A stretch of DNA of 64,000 nucleotides, taken from positions 1-64,000 of the forward strand of contig CADAOD010000001.1 in assembly GCA_902789415.1 (NCBI GenBank), read 5' to 3'. Below the pieces are notes generated by a model. It had not been told where the DNA came from and ran no database searches. It was given only the letters and a program-made list of their open reading frames with translations. This DNA is from an uncultured Prevotellaceae bacterium (GTDB taxonomy: Bacteria; Bacteroidota; Bacteroidia; Bacteroidales; Bacteroidaceae). The stretch's first letter is position 1; each line of letters starts with the position of its first letter. The position numbers and the translations under genes were made by a program. Positions 52,030 to 60,325 of this stretch are shown piece after piece.

Positions 52030-53562
52030 ATGTTCGAAAATCAACCCAAAGGTTTATTCGCGTTGGCTTTGGCCAACACAGGTGAGCGCTTCGGTTATTA
52101 CACCATGCTTGCCGTGTTTGCTCTTTTCTTGAGAGCTAATTACGGATTGTCGCCAGCTATGGCAGGCACAATCTATAGTTCGTTCCTGATGCTGGTTTAC
52201 TTCCTGCCGCTTATTGGTGGTATCCTGGCCGATAAGTTCGGTTTCGGAAAGATGGTAACCACAGGTATCATCATTATGTTTGCCGGCTACCTGCTGCTGT
52301 CGGTACCCCTTGGAGGCGATACAGTGGCATTGGTAGTAATGCTGGCTGCCCTGTTGCTCATTGGTTTTGGTACCGGTTTGTTTAAGGGTAACCTGCAGGT
52401 AATGGTGGGCGACCTGTATAACGATCCACAGTATAAGGATAAGCGCGATGCCGGTTTCTCAATCTTCTACATGGCTATCAATATCGGTGCCCTGTTTGCA
52501 CCTACTGCTGCCATCCGTATTAAGGAGTATGCCGAGACCGTGCTTGGTTATTCATCTAACGATGCTTATCACTTCTCGTTTGCTGTGGCATGTGCATCGC
52601 TTGTACTCTCAATTGCCATCTATTACATGTTCCGTTCAACCTTCCGTCATACTGAGGGTGGAACCAAGAAGGCTGCTCAGACCGATGCCGCAAGCACCGA
52701 GCCTGAACTCACAAAGGAAGAGACTAAGCAGCGTATTGTGGCTCTTTGCCTGGTATTTGCCGTGGTAATCTTCTTCTGGATGGCTTTCCACCAGAACGGT
52801 TTGTCGCTTACCTACTTTGCCGATGAGTTTACTGCCCAGAGCGCTCAGGGTCTGCAAGCTATGTGCTTCGATGTTTGGAATCTGGTAGCTGTTGTATTCA
52901 TTGTGTATGCATCGTTCTCACTGTTCCAGTCAAAGACATCTAAGGCTAAGGGTATCTCACTGGCTGTGATTGTGGTAGCACTGCTGTTCCTCTTTGTACA
53001 GTATGATGCCGACGGTACTGTAACTGTATCGGCTCCTATCTTCCAGCAGTTCAACCCCTTCTATGTAGTAGCTCTTACACCAGTATCGATGGCTATCTTC
53101 GGTTCGCTGGCAGCTAAAGGCAAAGAGCCATCGGCTCCTCGTAAGATTGCCTATGGTATGATTGTGGCTGCTATTGCTTATGCGCTGATGGCGTTCTCAT
53201 CATTCGGACTGCCAATGCCTCAGACCGAGGTTGGTGCCGATGGTAACCCTGTAGCAGTTCATGTAGCTGATGTTACACCTAACCTGCTCATTATGGTTTA
53301 TCTGGTGCTCACATTCGGCGAGTTGCTGCTCAGTCCTATGGGTATCTCGTTTGTATCAAAGGTAGCACCTCCAAAGTACAAGGGTATGATGATGGGTGGT
53401 TGGTTTGTTGCCACTGCCATTGGTAACCAGCTTGTTGTAGTAGGTGGATTGCTGTGGGGTGCAGTGCCCCTCTGGATCTGCTGGAGTGTATTCTTGGGCG
53501 TTTGCTTGGTAGCTGCAGTATTCATGTTCGCTATGATGAAGCGTCTCGAAAAGGTTTGCTAA
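52030..53562 (+). CDS. POT/PTR-family peptide transporter-like MFS protein
   Basis: This 510-residue inner-membrane protein with about 14 hydrophobic segments belongs to the proton-coupled oligopeptide transporter group. Seen: NTGERFGYYTML in segment 1, GGILADKFGFGKMV, GFGTGLFKGNLQVMVGDLY, FSIFYMAINIGALFAP (PTR-like signature) and LTFGELLLSPMGISFVSKVAPPKYKGMMMGGWF. The first Glu of the ExxER motif that binds protons in most members is Asn16 here (Glu19 and Arg20 remain). It starts 10 bases after the barrel gene and ends directly at the nhaC start. Di/tripeptide uptake is the family expectation; this branch may differ in coupling or substrate. Confidence 0.87.
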   Translation: MFENQPKGLFALALANTGERFGYYTMLAVFALFLRANYGLSPAMAGTIYSSFLMLVYFLPLIGGILADKFGFGKMVTTGIIIMFAGYLLLSVPLGGDTVALVVMLAALLLIGFGTGLFKGNLQVMVGDLYNDPQYKDKRDAGFSIFYMAINIGALFAPTAAIRIKEYAETVLGYSSNDAYHFSFAVACASLVLSIAIYYMFRSTFRHTEGGTKKAAQTDAASTEPELTKEETKQRIVALCLVFAVVIFFWMAFHQNGLSLTYFADEFTAQSAQGLQAMCFDVWNLVAVVFIVYASFSLFQSKTSKAKGISLAVIVVALLFLFVQYDADGTVTVSAPIFQQFNPFYVVALTPVSMAIFGSLAAKGKEPSAPRKIAYGMIVAAIAYALMAFSSFGLPMPQTEVGADGNPVAVHVADVTPNLLIMVYLVLTFGELLLSPMGISFVSKVAPPKYKGMMMGGWFVATAIGNQLVVVGGLLWGAVPLWICWSVFLGVCLVAAVFMFAMMKRLEKVC

Positions 53563-54960
53563 ATGATTTCATTTATCCCATTCATAGTACTGATAGTACT
53601 CATTACATGTTGCGTTGCCGTATTTGGCAACGCAACTTTAGATGGTGCCAGTCAGGTGTCGTTGTTGGTGGCATCGGCTGTTAGTGTATTAATAGGCCAT
53701 TTCTCCAAACGACTGGAATGGGAGAATCTGGAAAAAGAGATAACGGATAAGATAGCCAGTTGTACACCGGCTATCATTATCCTTTTATTAATCGGTGCCA
53801 TCGGTGGAACCTGGATGGTATCGGGTATTGTGCCTACGATGATCTACTACGGTATGCAGATTATCCGTCCCGAGGTATTCTTGGTGAGCAGTAGTGTGCT
53901 GTGTGCACTGGTGAGCTTGATGATCGGTTCGTCTTGGACTACCGTAGCTACCATTGGCGTGGCGCTGATGGGTATCGGTAAGGCACATGGGTTTGATGAT
54001 GGCTGGATTGCCGGTTCTATCATCACAGGTGCTTACTTTGGCGATAAGTTGTCGCCATTAAGCGATACTACTGTACTGGCATCGAGTGTATCGGGTACGC
54101 CGCTGTTTACGCATATCCGCTATATGCTCTATACTACGGTGCCTTCGTTCTTGGTATCGCTTTCTATCTTCCTGGTTGCTGGCCTGATGATGAATGTATC
54201 GGGTCATGGTAATGTGCAGGAGTTTATGGACGGCTTGCAGCACACGTTTGTGATTTCGCCCTGGTTACTGATTGTACCAGTACTGACAGGAGTGATGATT
54301 GCGCGCCGTTGGCCATCGATGGTGGTACTGTTCCTGGCTATTCTGTTGGCTGCCGTAGTAGGATTATTGGTACAGTCCGATTTGGTCCGACAGATCTCTG
54401 GTCACGATGGTTTCCTGTCATCTTACAAAGGTATGATGCAGGTATGTTACGGCAGTACAAATATTGAGACTGGCGTGCCAATGCTGAATGAGCTGGTGCA
54501 TACCAGTGGTATGGGGGGCATGATGCCAACCATCTGGCTGATTATCTGTGCACAGACATTGGGTGGTGCGCTGACGGCAACCGGACAGTTGCAGGACTTA
54601 ATGCGTTATGTGTTGCGTTTTGTGCGTGGTACAGCTTCTCTGGTGGCTACCACCGTAGGCTCATCGATATTCTGCAATATCGCAACGGCCGATCAGTACC
54701 TGTCTATTATGTTGACCAGTTCTATGTTTAAGGATGTATATCAGAAAGGAGGCTACGAGGCCCGCTTGCTGAGTCGTAGTTGCGAGGATGGTGCAACGGT
54801 AACTTCGGTACTGGTTCCTTGGAATACCTGTGGACTCACCCAGAGTACCGTGCTTGGCGTGGCTACACTCACTTATCTGCCTTATTGTTTCTTTAATATT
54901 CTGTCGCCTATTACAAGTATTCTTGTAGCAGGTCTTGGCTGGAAAATTAAACGTAAATGA
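53563..54960 (+). CDS. nhaC: Na+/H+ antiporter, NhaC family
   Basis: This 465-residue inner-membrane protein has about 11-12 hydrophobic segments. Family landmarks include IGAIGGTWMVSGIVPTMIYYG, MIGSSWTTVATIGVALMGIG, the highly conserved GAYFGDKLSPLSDTTVLASSVSG, GGMMPTIWLIICAQTLGGAL, and ATVTSVLVPWNTCG near the end. It exchanges cytoplasmic sodium for protons. Its ATG follows the stop of the POT gene with no gap, and its stop overlaps the next start by 4 bases (ATGA), so the genes are co-transcribed and coupled. Confidence 0.92.
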   Translation: MISFIPFIVLIVLITCCVAVFGNATLDGASQVSLLVASAVSVLIGHFSKRLEWENLEKEITDKIASCTPAIIILLLIGAIGGTWMVSGIVPTMIYYGMQIIRPEVFLVSSSVLCALVSLMIGSSWTTVATIGVALMGIGKAHGFDDGWIAGSIITGAYFGDKLSPLSDTTVLASSVSGTPLFTHIRYMLYTTVPSFLVSLSIFLVAGLMMNVSGHGNVQEFMDGLQHTFVISPWLLIVPVLTGVMIARRWPSMVVLFLAILLAAVVGLLVQSDLVRQISGHDGFLSSYKGMMQVCYGSTNIETGVPMLNELVHTSGMGGMMPTIWLIICAQTLGGALTATGQLQDLMRYVLRFVRGTASLVATTVGSSIFCNIATADQYLSIMLTSSMFKDVYQKGGYEARLLSRSCEDGATVTSVLVPWNTCGLTQSTVLGVATLTYLPYCFFNILSPITSILVAGLGWKIKRK

Positions 54961-55892
54961 TACTCAGTCTGCTGCTATCGGGCTTCTTGACGTTTGTGGA
55001 GTTGAACTGCGAGAACATGTTCGACTATACCCACGATTCAGGTAAGTTGGATACTGAGTTCTTGCCTGAATCAGACAGACATTGGACGTCAAAGCGGTAT
55101 TGGCAAAAACTGAATATGCTGGCACAGGAAATACTCTCTTGTTCGTCAGATGATGCTGGTATTCCCGATTTGATAGCGCTATGTGAAGTGGAGAACGACT
55201 CGGTCATGCACGATTTTACCCATCGTTCTCTGTTGCGAAATGCCGATTATCAGTATCTCATGACTTCTTCGCCCGATCAGCGTGGAATCGATGTGGCATT
55301 GCTTTATGCACCTTCATCGTTTGCGCCTATTCGCAGTTACGCTATTCGAGTTACCCCCGTTGAGGGTATGCGTGCAACACGTGATATTTTGTATGCATGT
55401 GGCGAGACGGTCTCTGGCGATACGTTGCATGTGTTTGTGGTGCATCAGCCCAGTAAGTTTGGTGGCGAGAAGCATAGTCGTCCATTTAGATTGGCTGTGG
55501 CAGAACGACTATGTGCATCTATTGATTCTATCCGTGCTATCACGCCCGATGCTAAACTGCTGATTGCTGGTGATTTTAATGACGGTGCTGTTAGTCCGAG
55601 TCTGCTATTGTACGAGCAGCACGGCTTGGTAAACTTAACCAAATATGCCCAGGGAGCTAATGGTGTTCGTGGCTCTTATCGTTATAAGGGTGAGTGGGAG
55701 AGTATCGATCATATCCTTGGTAGTAGCTATATATATAATAAGGTGGACACAGCTTTTATCCATGCCCCACAGTTTTTGTTAGAAGACGATCTGCAGTATG
55801 GTGGCTATCGACCACGTAGAACGTTTGTTGGTCCTCGTTACCAAGGAGGTTTTAGCGACCATTTGCCATTAGTTGTACGATTTACTTTTTGA
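54957..55892 (+). CDS. Endonuclease/exonuclease/phosphatase-fold protein
   Basis: This 311-residue protein of the EEP superfamily (DNase I/AP endonuclease/phosphatase fold) may be exported: a short hydrophobic start (MILSLLLSGFLTFVELNCENMFD) runs directly into the fold, so it could be a signal peptide or simply the first strand. Motifs in order: NCENMFD, LCEVEN (metal-binding Glu), DQRGIDVALLY, HVFVVHQPSKFGGE, IAGDFNDGAVSPS, and the C-terminal Asp-His in GFSDHLPLVVRF. Members cut nucleic acids or remove phosphate groups; the substrate here is unknown. It overlaps nhaC by 4 bases and the converging MFS gene by 11 bases. Confidence 0.85.
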   Translation: MILSLLLSGFLTFVELNCENMFDYTHDSGKLDTEFLPESDRHWTSKRYWQKLNMLAQEILSCSSDDAGIPDLIALCEVENDSVMHDFTHRSLLRNADYQYLMTSSPDQRGIDVALLYAPSSFAPIRSYAIRVTPVEGMRATRDILYACGETVSGDTLHVFVVHQPSKFGGEKHSRPFRLAVAERLCASIDSIRAITPDAKLLIAGDFNDGAVSPSLLLYEQHGLVNLTKYAQGANGVRGSYRYKGEWESIDHILGSSYIYNKVDTAFIHAPQFLLEDDLQYGGYRPRRTFVGPRYQGGFSDHLPLVVRFTF

Positions 55893-57219
55893 TATTTGGT
55901 AGTTGCAATCCGTAGTGTTTCTTCTTGTCTACTACCAACATAGCAATCGCAGTTACTACTGCTCCTAATGCCGTAAATCCAAAAATCAGCATCGAGGTGG
56001 TATAGGTAGGATCTATCTCATTTGCTCGTCCTACACACATGGGAATCACAGCACGTCCGAAATTCTGGATAAAGAATATCATAGAGTAAGCTGTGCCCAA
56101 ACACTTTAATGGAATAATCTTTGGTACGCAGGGCCATAAAGCAGCCGGTGCCAGCGAGTAGCCTATACTAAGGATTACCATTAGCGCAATGGCAATAGTG
56201 CTGCTATGCATTGGCAGTGAAAAACAGAAGTGAACGGCGGTAAGCATGAGTGCACCAGTAATTACTAAGGTTACACCTTTGCCATATTTATCATATACGA
56301 CGCCAAACAATGGTGTCATCAAGATGGTACCAAAGGGAGCTATCGATGAGAAGAAACCTGCAATGTCGGGATCAATGCCGTATTTCATTACCATCAGTTT
56401 GGTTGAGAACTTGAGAAATGGCGAAACTGCCGAATAGAATAATACGCAGAAAAGTGTAATCAGCCAGAAACCAGGATTTTTTAATGTCACCCAGATGTCG
56501 GAGAAATGGAATTCGTCGGCGTTCGATGTATCGGTTTGAGTAGGTACGTCCAGCTTGCGGTCCATCACGCAGAATACCAAGAATGCTAATAGTCCGATAA
56601 TAAGAAATGATAGCGATATCAGTAACGGCATGGAAAGCGTATAGTGACGGGCGATGGGAGCCGATATGCTGAGAGCGGCTGCTGTACCCAAACGGGCCAT
56701 GGCTAACTGTATACCCATGGCTAAGGCTAATTCGTGACCGGTAAACCATCGTACCATCGCTTTTGAAACGCTGATACCGGTCATCTCATATCCCACACCG
56801 AATATGGCAAATCCCAACGAAGCCCAAACGGCCGAAGGGGGTAGCTGATAATCTAAAAAGGCAATGGGATCATTGCCAAATTCAGCGCTTACGGCATAAT
56901 ACTTAATCAGCGTGCCGAGTGCCATCAACGAGCAGGCTAAGGTGCCCGTAAAACGGATACCCATCTTATCGAGAATCAATCCCGAGAAGAAGAGCATCAG
57001 CAGGAATACATTGATGAAACTGCCTGCGCCCGAAAAGAAACCGTAATCGGATGGTGTCCATCCTAAACCTCCCTGTTCCTTGGGCAGTTCGAGGATGGTT
57101 TCGAGAGGCGACATCACGTCGTTAACAAAATAGCCCATCATCATGGCTGTTGCCACGATGATGAGCACTGTCCATCTCGCAAAAGGCGAGTTATTTATTT
57201 TTTCTTTACTGGGTCGCAT
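55882..57219 (-). CDS. MFS transporter (paralogue A, next to the DUF1846 gene)
   Basis: This 445-residue inner-membrane protein has about 12 hydrophobic segments and belongs to the major facilitator superfamily. Landmarks: MMGYFVNDVMSPLETIL, GLILDKMGIRFTG (motif A position), FGVGYEMTGISVSKAMVRWFTGHELALAMG, NPGFWLITLFCVLFYSAVSPFLKF, PLFGVVYDKYGKGVT and LAPAALWPCVPKIIPLKCLGTAYSMIFFIQNFGR. The substrate is unknown; the sequence vaguely recalls the MFSD1-like branch, but I would not assign it. It is clearly related to the MFS at 58664-60286. The ATG at 57219 is preferred over an upstream TTG, and the coding region overlaps the end of the DUF1846 gene by 25 bases. Confidence 0.88.
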   Translation of the reverse strand: MRPSKEKINNSPFARWTVLIIVATAMMMGYFVNDVMSPLETILELPKEQGGLGWTPSDYGFFSGAGSFINVFLLMLFFSGLILDKMGIRFTGTLACSLMALGTLIKYYAVSAEFGNDPIAFLDYQLPPSAVWASLGFAIFGVGYEMTGISVSKAMVRWFTGHELALAMGIQLAMARLGTAAALSISAPIARHYTLSMPLLISLSFLIIGLLAFLVFCVMDRKLDVPTQTDTSNADEFHFSDIWVTLKNPGFWLITLFCVLFYSAVSPFLKFSTKLMVMKYGIDPDIAGFFSSIAPFGTILMTPLFGVVYDKYGKGVTLVITGALMLTAVHFCFSLPMHSSTIAIALMVILSIGYSLAPAALWPCVPKIIPLKCLGTAYSMIFFIQNFGRAVIPMCVGRANEIDPTYTTSMLIFGFTALGAVVTAIAMLVVDKKKHYGLQLPNIKK

Positions 57220-58658
57220 GTCAATCCACAACCAAGTTTCTTGAAGATCTTGCGGTCAACCTCGCTGAGCATTACTGTGGTATGTACCTGACAGTCGCGG
57301 AGCTTAGGCAGCTGCTCCAAGGCGCGACGGCAATTTTCGTCGTGTGTCGAGAGCACGCTCAGGGCAACCAGAACTTCGTCGGTATGCAGACGTGGGTTCT
57401 TACCACCTAAGTATTCAATCTTTGTTTTCTGTACAGGTTCAATCAAACTCTGTGGAATCAGCTTGGCCTCGTGGTCAATCTCTGCCAAATGTTTCATGGC
57501 ATTAATCAGGAGAGCGGCACTGCAACCTAACAGAGGTGACGACTTGGCGGTGATGATAGTACCATCTTCCAGCTCGATAGCGGCTGCTTGCTGACCAGTC
57601 TCGATCTTCTTCTCGTAGGCAGCTGTAGTTACCGGACGGAAGGCAGTGGTTATCTTTGCCTGATTAAAGAGCATGCGTATCTTGTTTACTTCGCTCTCGT
57701 TATCAGCACCATCGGCCATCTTGTTGGTGGCATCGTAGAAACGACGGATAATCTCATCCTTCGAAGCTTTGCAGCAAGCCTCGTCGTCGCTGATGCAGAA
57801 ACCAACCATGTTTACACCCATGTCTGTTGGCGATTTGTAGGGGTTCTCACCGTAGATACCCTCGAAAAGTGCATTCAGTACGGGGAAAATCTCGATGTCG
57901 CGATTGTAGTTCACGGCAGTCTTGTTGTATGCCTCCAGGTGGAAGGGGTCAATCATGTTCACATCGTTCAGGTCGGCAGTAGCGGCCTCGTAGGCGATGT
58001 TTACAGGATGCTTCAAAGGCAGGTTCCATACAGGGAAGGTCTCGAACTTAGCATATCCGGCACGGATGCCACGCTTGTTCTCGTTGTACAGCTGACTCAG
58101 ACAGGTAGCCATCTTACCGCTACCAGGACCAGGAGCTGTAACAATAACGAGTGGACGTGAAGTCTCAACGTAATCGTTCTTACCAAAGCCCTCGTCGCTG
58201 GCAATCAGCTCTACGTTGTGAGGATAGCCGTCGATGGGGTAGTGGAAATACGATTTGATGCCCTCGCGCTCCAAACGATGCCGGAACTGGTCGGCAGCAT
58301 GCTGACCGTTGTAGTGGGTAATTACTACGCTACCCACCATAAAGTTACGTCCCATAAACTCATCGCGCAAACGCAGTACATCCTCGTCGTAGGTAATACC
58401 CAGGTCGGCACGTACCTTGTTCTTCTCTATGTCCTCGGCACTAACCACGATGACAATCTCTATGCTGTCGCGCAACTGGCCCAGCATGCGAAGCTTTGAG
58501 TCGGGCTTGAAACCTGGCAGTACACGCGATGCATGGTGGTCGTCAAACAGTTTGCCACCCAACTCCAGATAAAGCTTGCCATCAAATTGGGCGATGCGCT
58601 CCTTGATATGCTCAGACTGAATCTTGAGATATTTGTCGTTATCGAAACCTATTTTCAT
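57195..58658 (-). CDS. DUF1846-family protein
   Basis: This 487-residue soluble protein has no signal peptide and matches the DUF1846 family along its length: KIGFDNDKYLKIQSEHIKERI at the start, KLYLELGGKLFDDHHASRVLPGF, VVSAEDIEKNKVRADLGITYDEDVLRL, a P-loop-like VTAPGPGSGKMATCLSQLY (about 172-190), NIAYEAATADLNDVNMIDPFHLEAYN and LGGKNPRLHTDEVLVALSVLS. The family is widespread in anaerobes and lacks an agreed function; nucleotide binding is suggested by the P-loop. It lies between two paralogous MFS genes, 5 bases from one and overlapping the other, which implies a shared pathway, perhaps handling a small molecule they move (inference). Confidence 0.92.
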   Translation of the reverse strand: MKIGFDNDKYLKIQSEHIKERIAQFDGKLYLELGGKLFDDHHASRVLPGFKPDSKLRMLGQLRDSIEIVIVVSAEDIEKNKVRADLGITYDEDVLRLRDEFMGRNFMVGSVVITHYNGQHAADQFRHRLEREGIKSYFHYPIDGYPHNVELIASDEGFGKNDYVETSRPLVIVTAPGPGSGKMATCLSQLYNENKRGIRAGYAKFETFPVWNLPLKHPVNIAYEAATADLNDVNMIDPFHLEAYNKTAVNYNRDIEIFPVLNALFEGIYGENPYKSPTDMGVNMVGFCISDDEACCKASKDEIIRRFYDATNKMADGADNESEVNKIRMLFNQAKITTAFRPVTTAAYEKKIETGQQAAAIELEDGTIITAKSSPLLGCSAALLINAMKHLAEIDHEAKLIPQSLIEPVQKTKIEYLGGKNPRLHTDEVLVALSVLSTHDENCRRALEQLPKLRDCQVHTTVMLSEVDRKIFKKLGCGLTCDPVKKK

Positions 58659-58663
58659 AATTG

Positions 58664-60286
58664 TTATTCTGTGATGTTAGGAAGTTCAAGACCAATACCT
58701 TTCTTCTTGTCAACCACCTTGAGCACGAAGCCCAGGATGAGTGCCGCTACTCCAAGCGATGCCAACATAACCAGTGGTGCTGTGTAATCATACTGTGTAG
58801 GATCGGTTACACCAGGGTTTGTTTTGTCAAGCACCTTACCAATCAGCAATGGGAACAGCCACAAACCGATGTTCTGAATCCAGAAAATCAGGGCATAGGC
58901 CGAACCAATCACCTTGGCATCAACCAACTTGGGCACTGAGGGCCAGAGGCTTGCAGGTACCAGTGAGAACGAAGCTCCCAGCACCAGAATTGTGGTGTAA
59001 GCAATGATGATACCACCTACTGCATTACCCTTGAACATTGGTAGAACAAAAGCAAAAGTGAGGTGACAAGCAATCAGCAATACCGAACCCAGTACCAGCA
59101 TGGTGGCTGCCTTTCCGTGGTGGTCGAGATAGCTACCAAGGATAGGTGTGATGAGCACTGCCAGCAGTGGGAATACAGCGAAGATACTCTCGGCCGACTG
59201 GCGCATGAAGCCCATATAGCAGTAGGTAATGAGTGCAACGATTGAAAGACCTAATAATCCGTACTTCAGGTTGGCCTTCTTTTGGAAGTTTGAGGCGAAA
59301 CCGGCAGCAGCCACAATCAGCATGATGATGTACTGGATGATTGTAACATCAGGCTGAGCCCAGAACGAATTAGCATCGGGGGCAGTCAGTGTAAGGTTAC
59401 ACTGCAGCATGTTTACGGCATACTTCTGGAATGGGAAGATGGCTGAGTAGTACAGCACGCAAAGCAGAGCAACAATCCAGAAACCAGCATCAGTCAGAAT
59501 CTTACCCAGATCGCTGATCTTGAAGGGATCGTCCTTCTCCTCAGCCTCACCTGTCTGTGCATCCAACTTCTGGTCCATGAAGAAGTAAACAATGGTCATG
59601 ATGAGTGCGATACACATCAGTACCACACCGAAAGCTACTGAACGGCTAACTGAAATCTCACCACCCAAACGGGCAAAGAAAGGCGAGAAGATCATACAGG
59701 TGGCAACACCCAGACGGGCGAGCGCCATCTCAGAGCCCATAGCCAGAGCCATCTCACGCCCCTTGAACCATTTTACAATACCACGACTAACGGTGATACC
59801 TGCCATCTCACAGCCACAACCGAAGATCATGAAGCCGCAAGCAGCAAACTTAGCCGAAGCTGGCATGCCAGCATAGAATGGCGATACACCCAACTCGTCG
59901 AATACGGGGATATAGTTCAGATGGTTGTTAAACCAAGTCTCGAGTCCGGTTCCCATAAAGCTTTCGCTTACGGCGTACCATTTTACGCAGGCACCTACCA
60001 GCATTACAGCTGCTGAAAGCACAGCGGTGAAACGAACGCCCATCTTGTCGAGGATGATACCTGCAAAGATGAGGAAGAACACGAACACGTTAAGGAATAC
60101 CTCCGATCCCTGCATGGTACCGAATGCGGTTGAGTCCCAACCACGAGTCTCCTGCATCAGGTCCTTGATAGGTGAGAGGATGTCCATAAAGATGTAGCTG
60201 CAGAACATTGCGAGTGCAAGCAGCAGCAGAGCGGTCCAGCGCATGCCAGCGCTGTCGCGAAGAGTCTTTTGAATTGCTTGAGTCAT
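58664..60286 (-). CDS. MFS transporter (paralogue B) with extra central segment
   Basis: This 540-residue inner-membrane protein of the major facilitator superfamily is related to the MFS at 55882-57219: compare FCSYIFMDILSPIKDLM, GIILDKMGVRFTAVL, FGCGCEMAGITVSRGIVKWFKGREMALAMGSEMALARLG, DAGFWIVALLCVLYYSAIFPFQKYA, ILGSYLDHHGKAAT and LVPASLWPSVPKLVDAKVIGSAYALIFWIQNIG. It carries about 70 additional residues (about 300-370) containing two further hydrophobic segments between the halves, so it may have 14 rather than 12 spans. The ATG at 60286 fits the paralogue's N-terminus better than the upstream in-frame ATG at 60316, which would lie across the AATT repeat. It ends 5 bases before the DUF1846 start. 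Confidence 0.88.
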   Translation of the reverse strand: MTQAIQKTLRDSAGMRWTALLLLALAMFCSYIFMDILSPIKDLMQETRGWDSTAFGTMQGSEVFLNVFVFFLIFAGIILDKMGVRFTAVLSAAVMLVGACVKWYAVSESFMGTGLETWFNNHLNYIPVFDELGVSPFYAGMPASAKFAACGFMIFGCGCEMAGITVSRGIVKWFKGREMALAMGSEMALARLGVATCMIFSPFFARLGGEISVSRSVAFGVVLMCIALIMTIVYFFMDQKLDAQTGEAEEKDDPFKISDLGKILTDAGFWIVALLCVLYYSAIFPFQKYAVNMLQCNLTLTAPDANSFWAQPDVTIIQYIIMLIVAAAGFASNFQKKANLKYGLLGLSIVALITYCYMGFMRQSAESIFAVFPLLAVLITPILGSYLDHHGKAATMLVLGSVLLIACHLTFAFVLPMFKGNAVGGIIIAYTTILVLGASFSLVPASLWPSVPKLVDAKVIGSAYALIFWIQNIGLWLFPLLIGKVLDKTNPGVTDPTQYDYTAPLVMLASLGVAALILGFVLKVVDKKKGIGLELPNITE

Positions 60287-60300
60287 TATTGTATTTCTTA

Positions 60301-60325
60301 AATTTTCAATTCTCAATTTTCAATT
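60301..60325. repeat. AATT heptad repeat between the S9 peptidase and MFS genes
   Basis: AATT occurs at 60301, 60308, 60315 and 60322, exactly every 7 bases. On the coding strand the block begins with the TAA stop of the peptidase gene (60326-60324) and reads TAATTGA-AAATTGA-GAATTGA. It fills most of the 37-base gap to the MFS start at 60286. Confidence 0.75.

Noticed and set aside
57220..57231. TTG start giving four more residues for the MFS gene
   Set aside because: The ATG at 57219 gives a normal N-terminus; the extra residues derive from the end of the DUF1846 gene.
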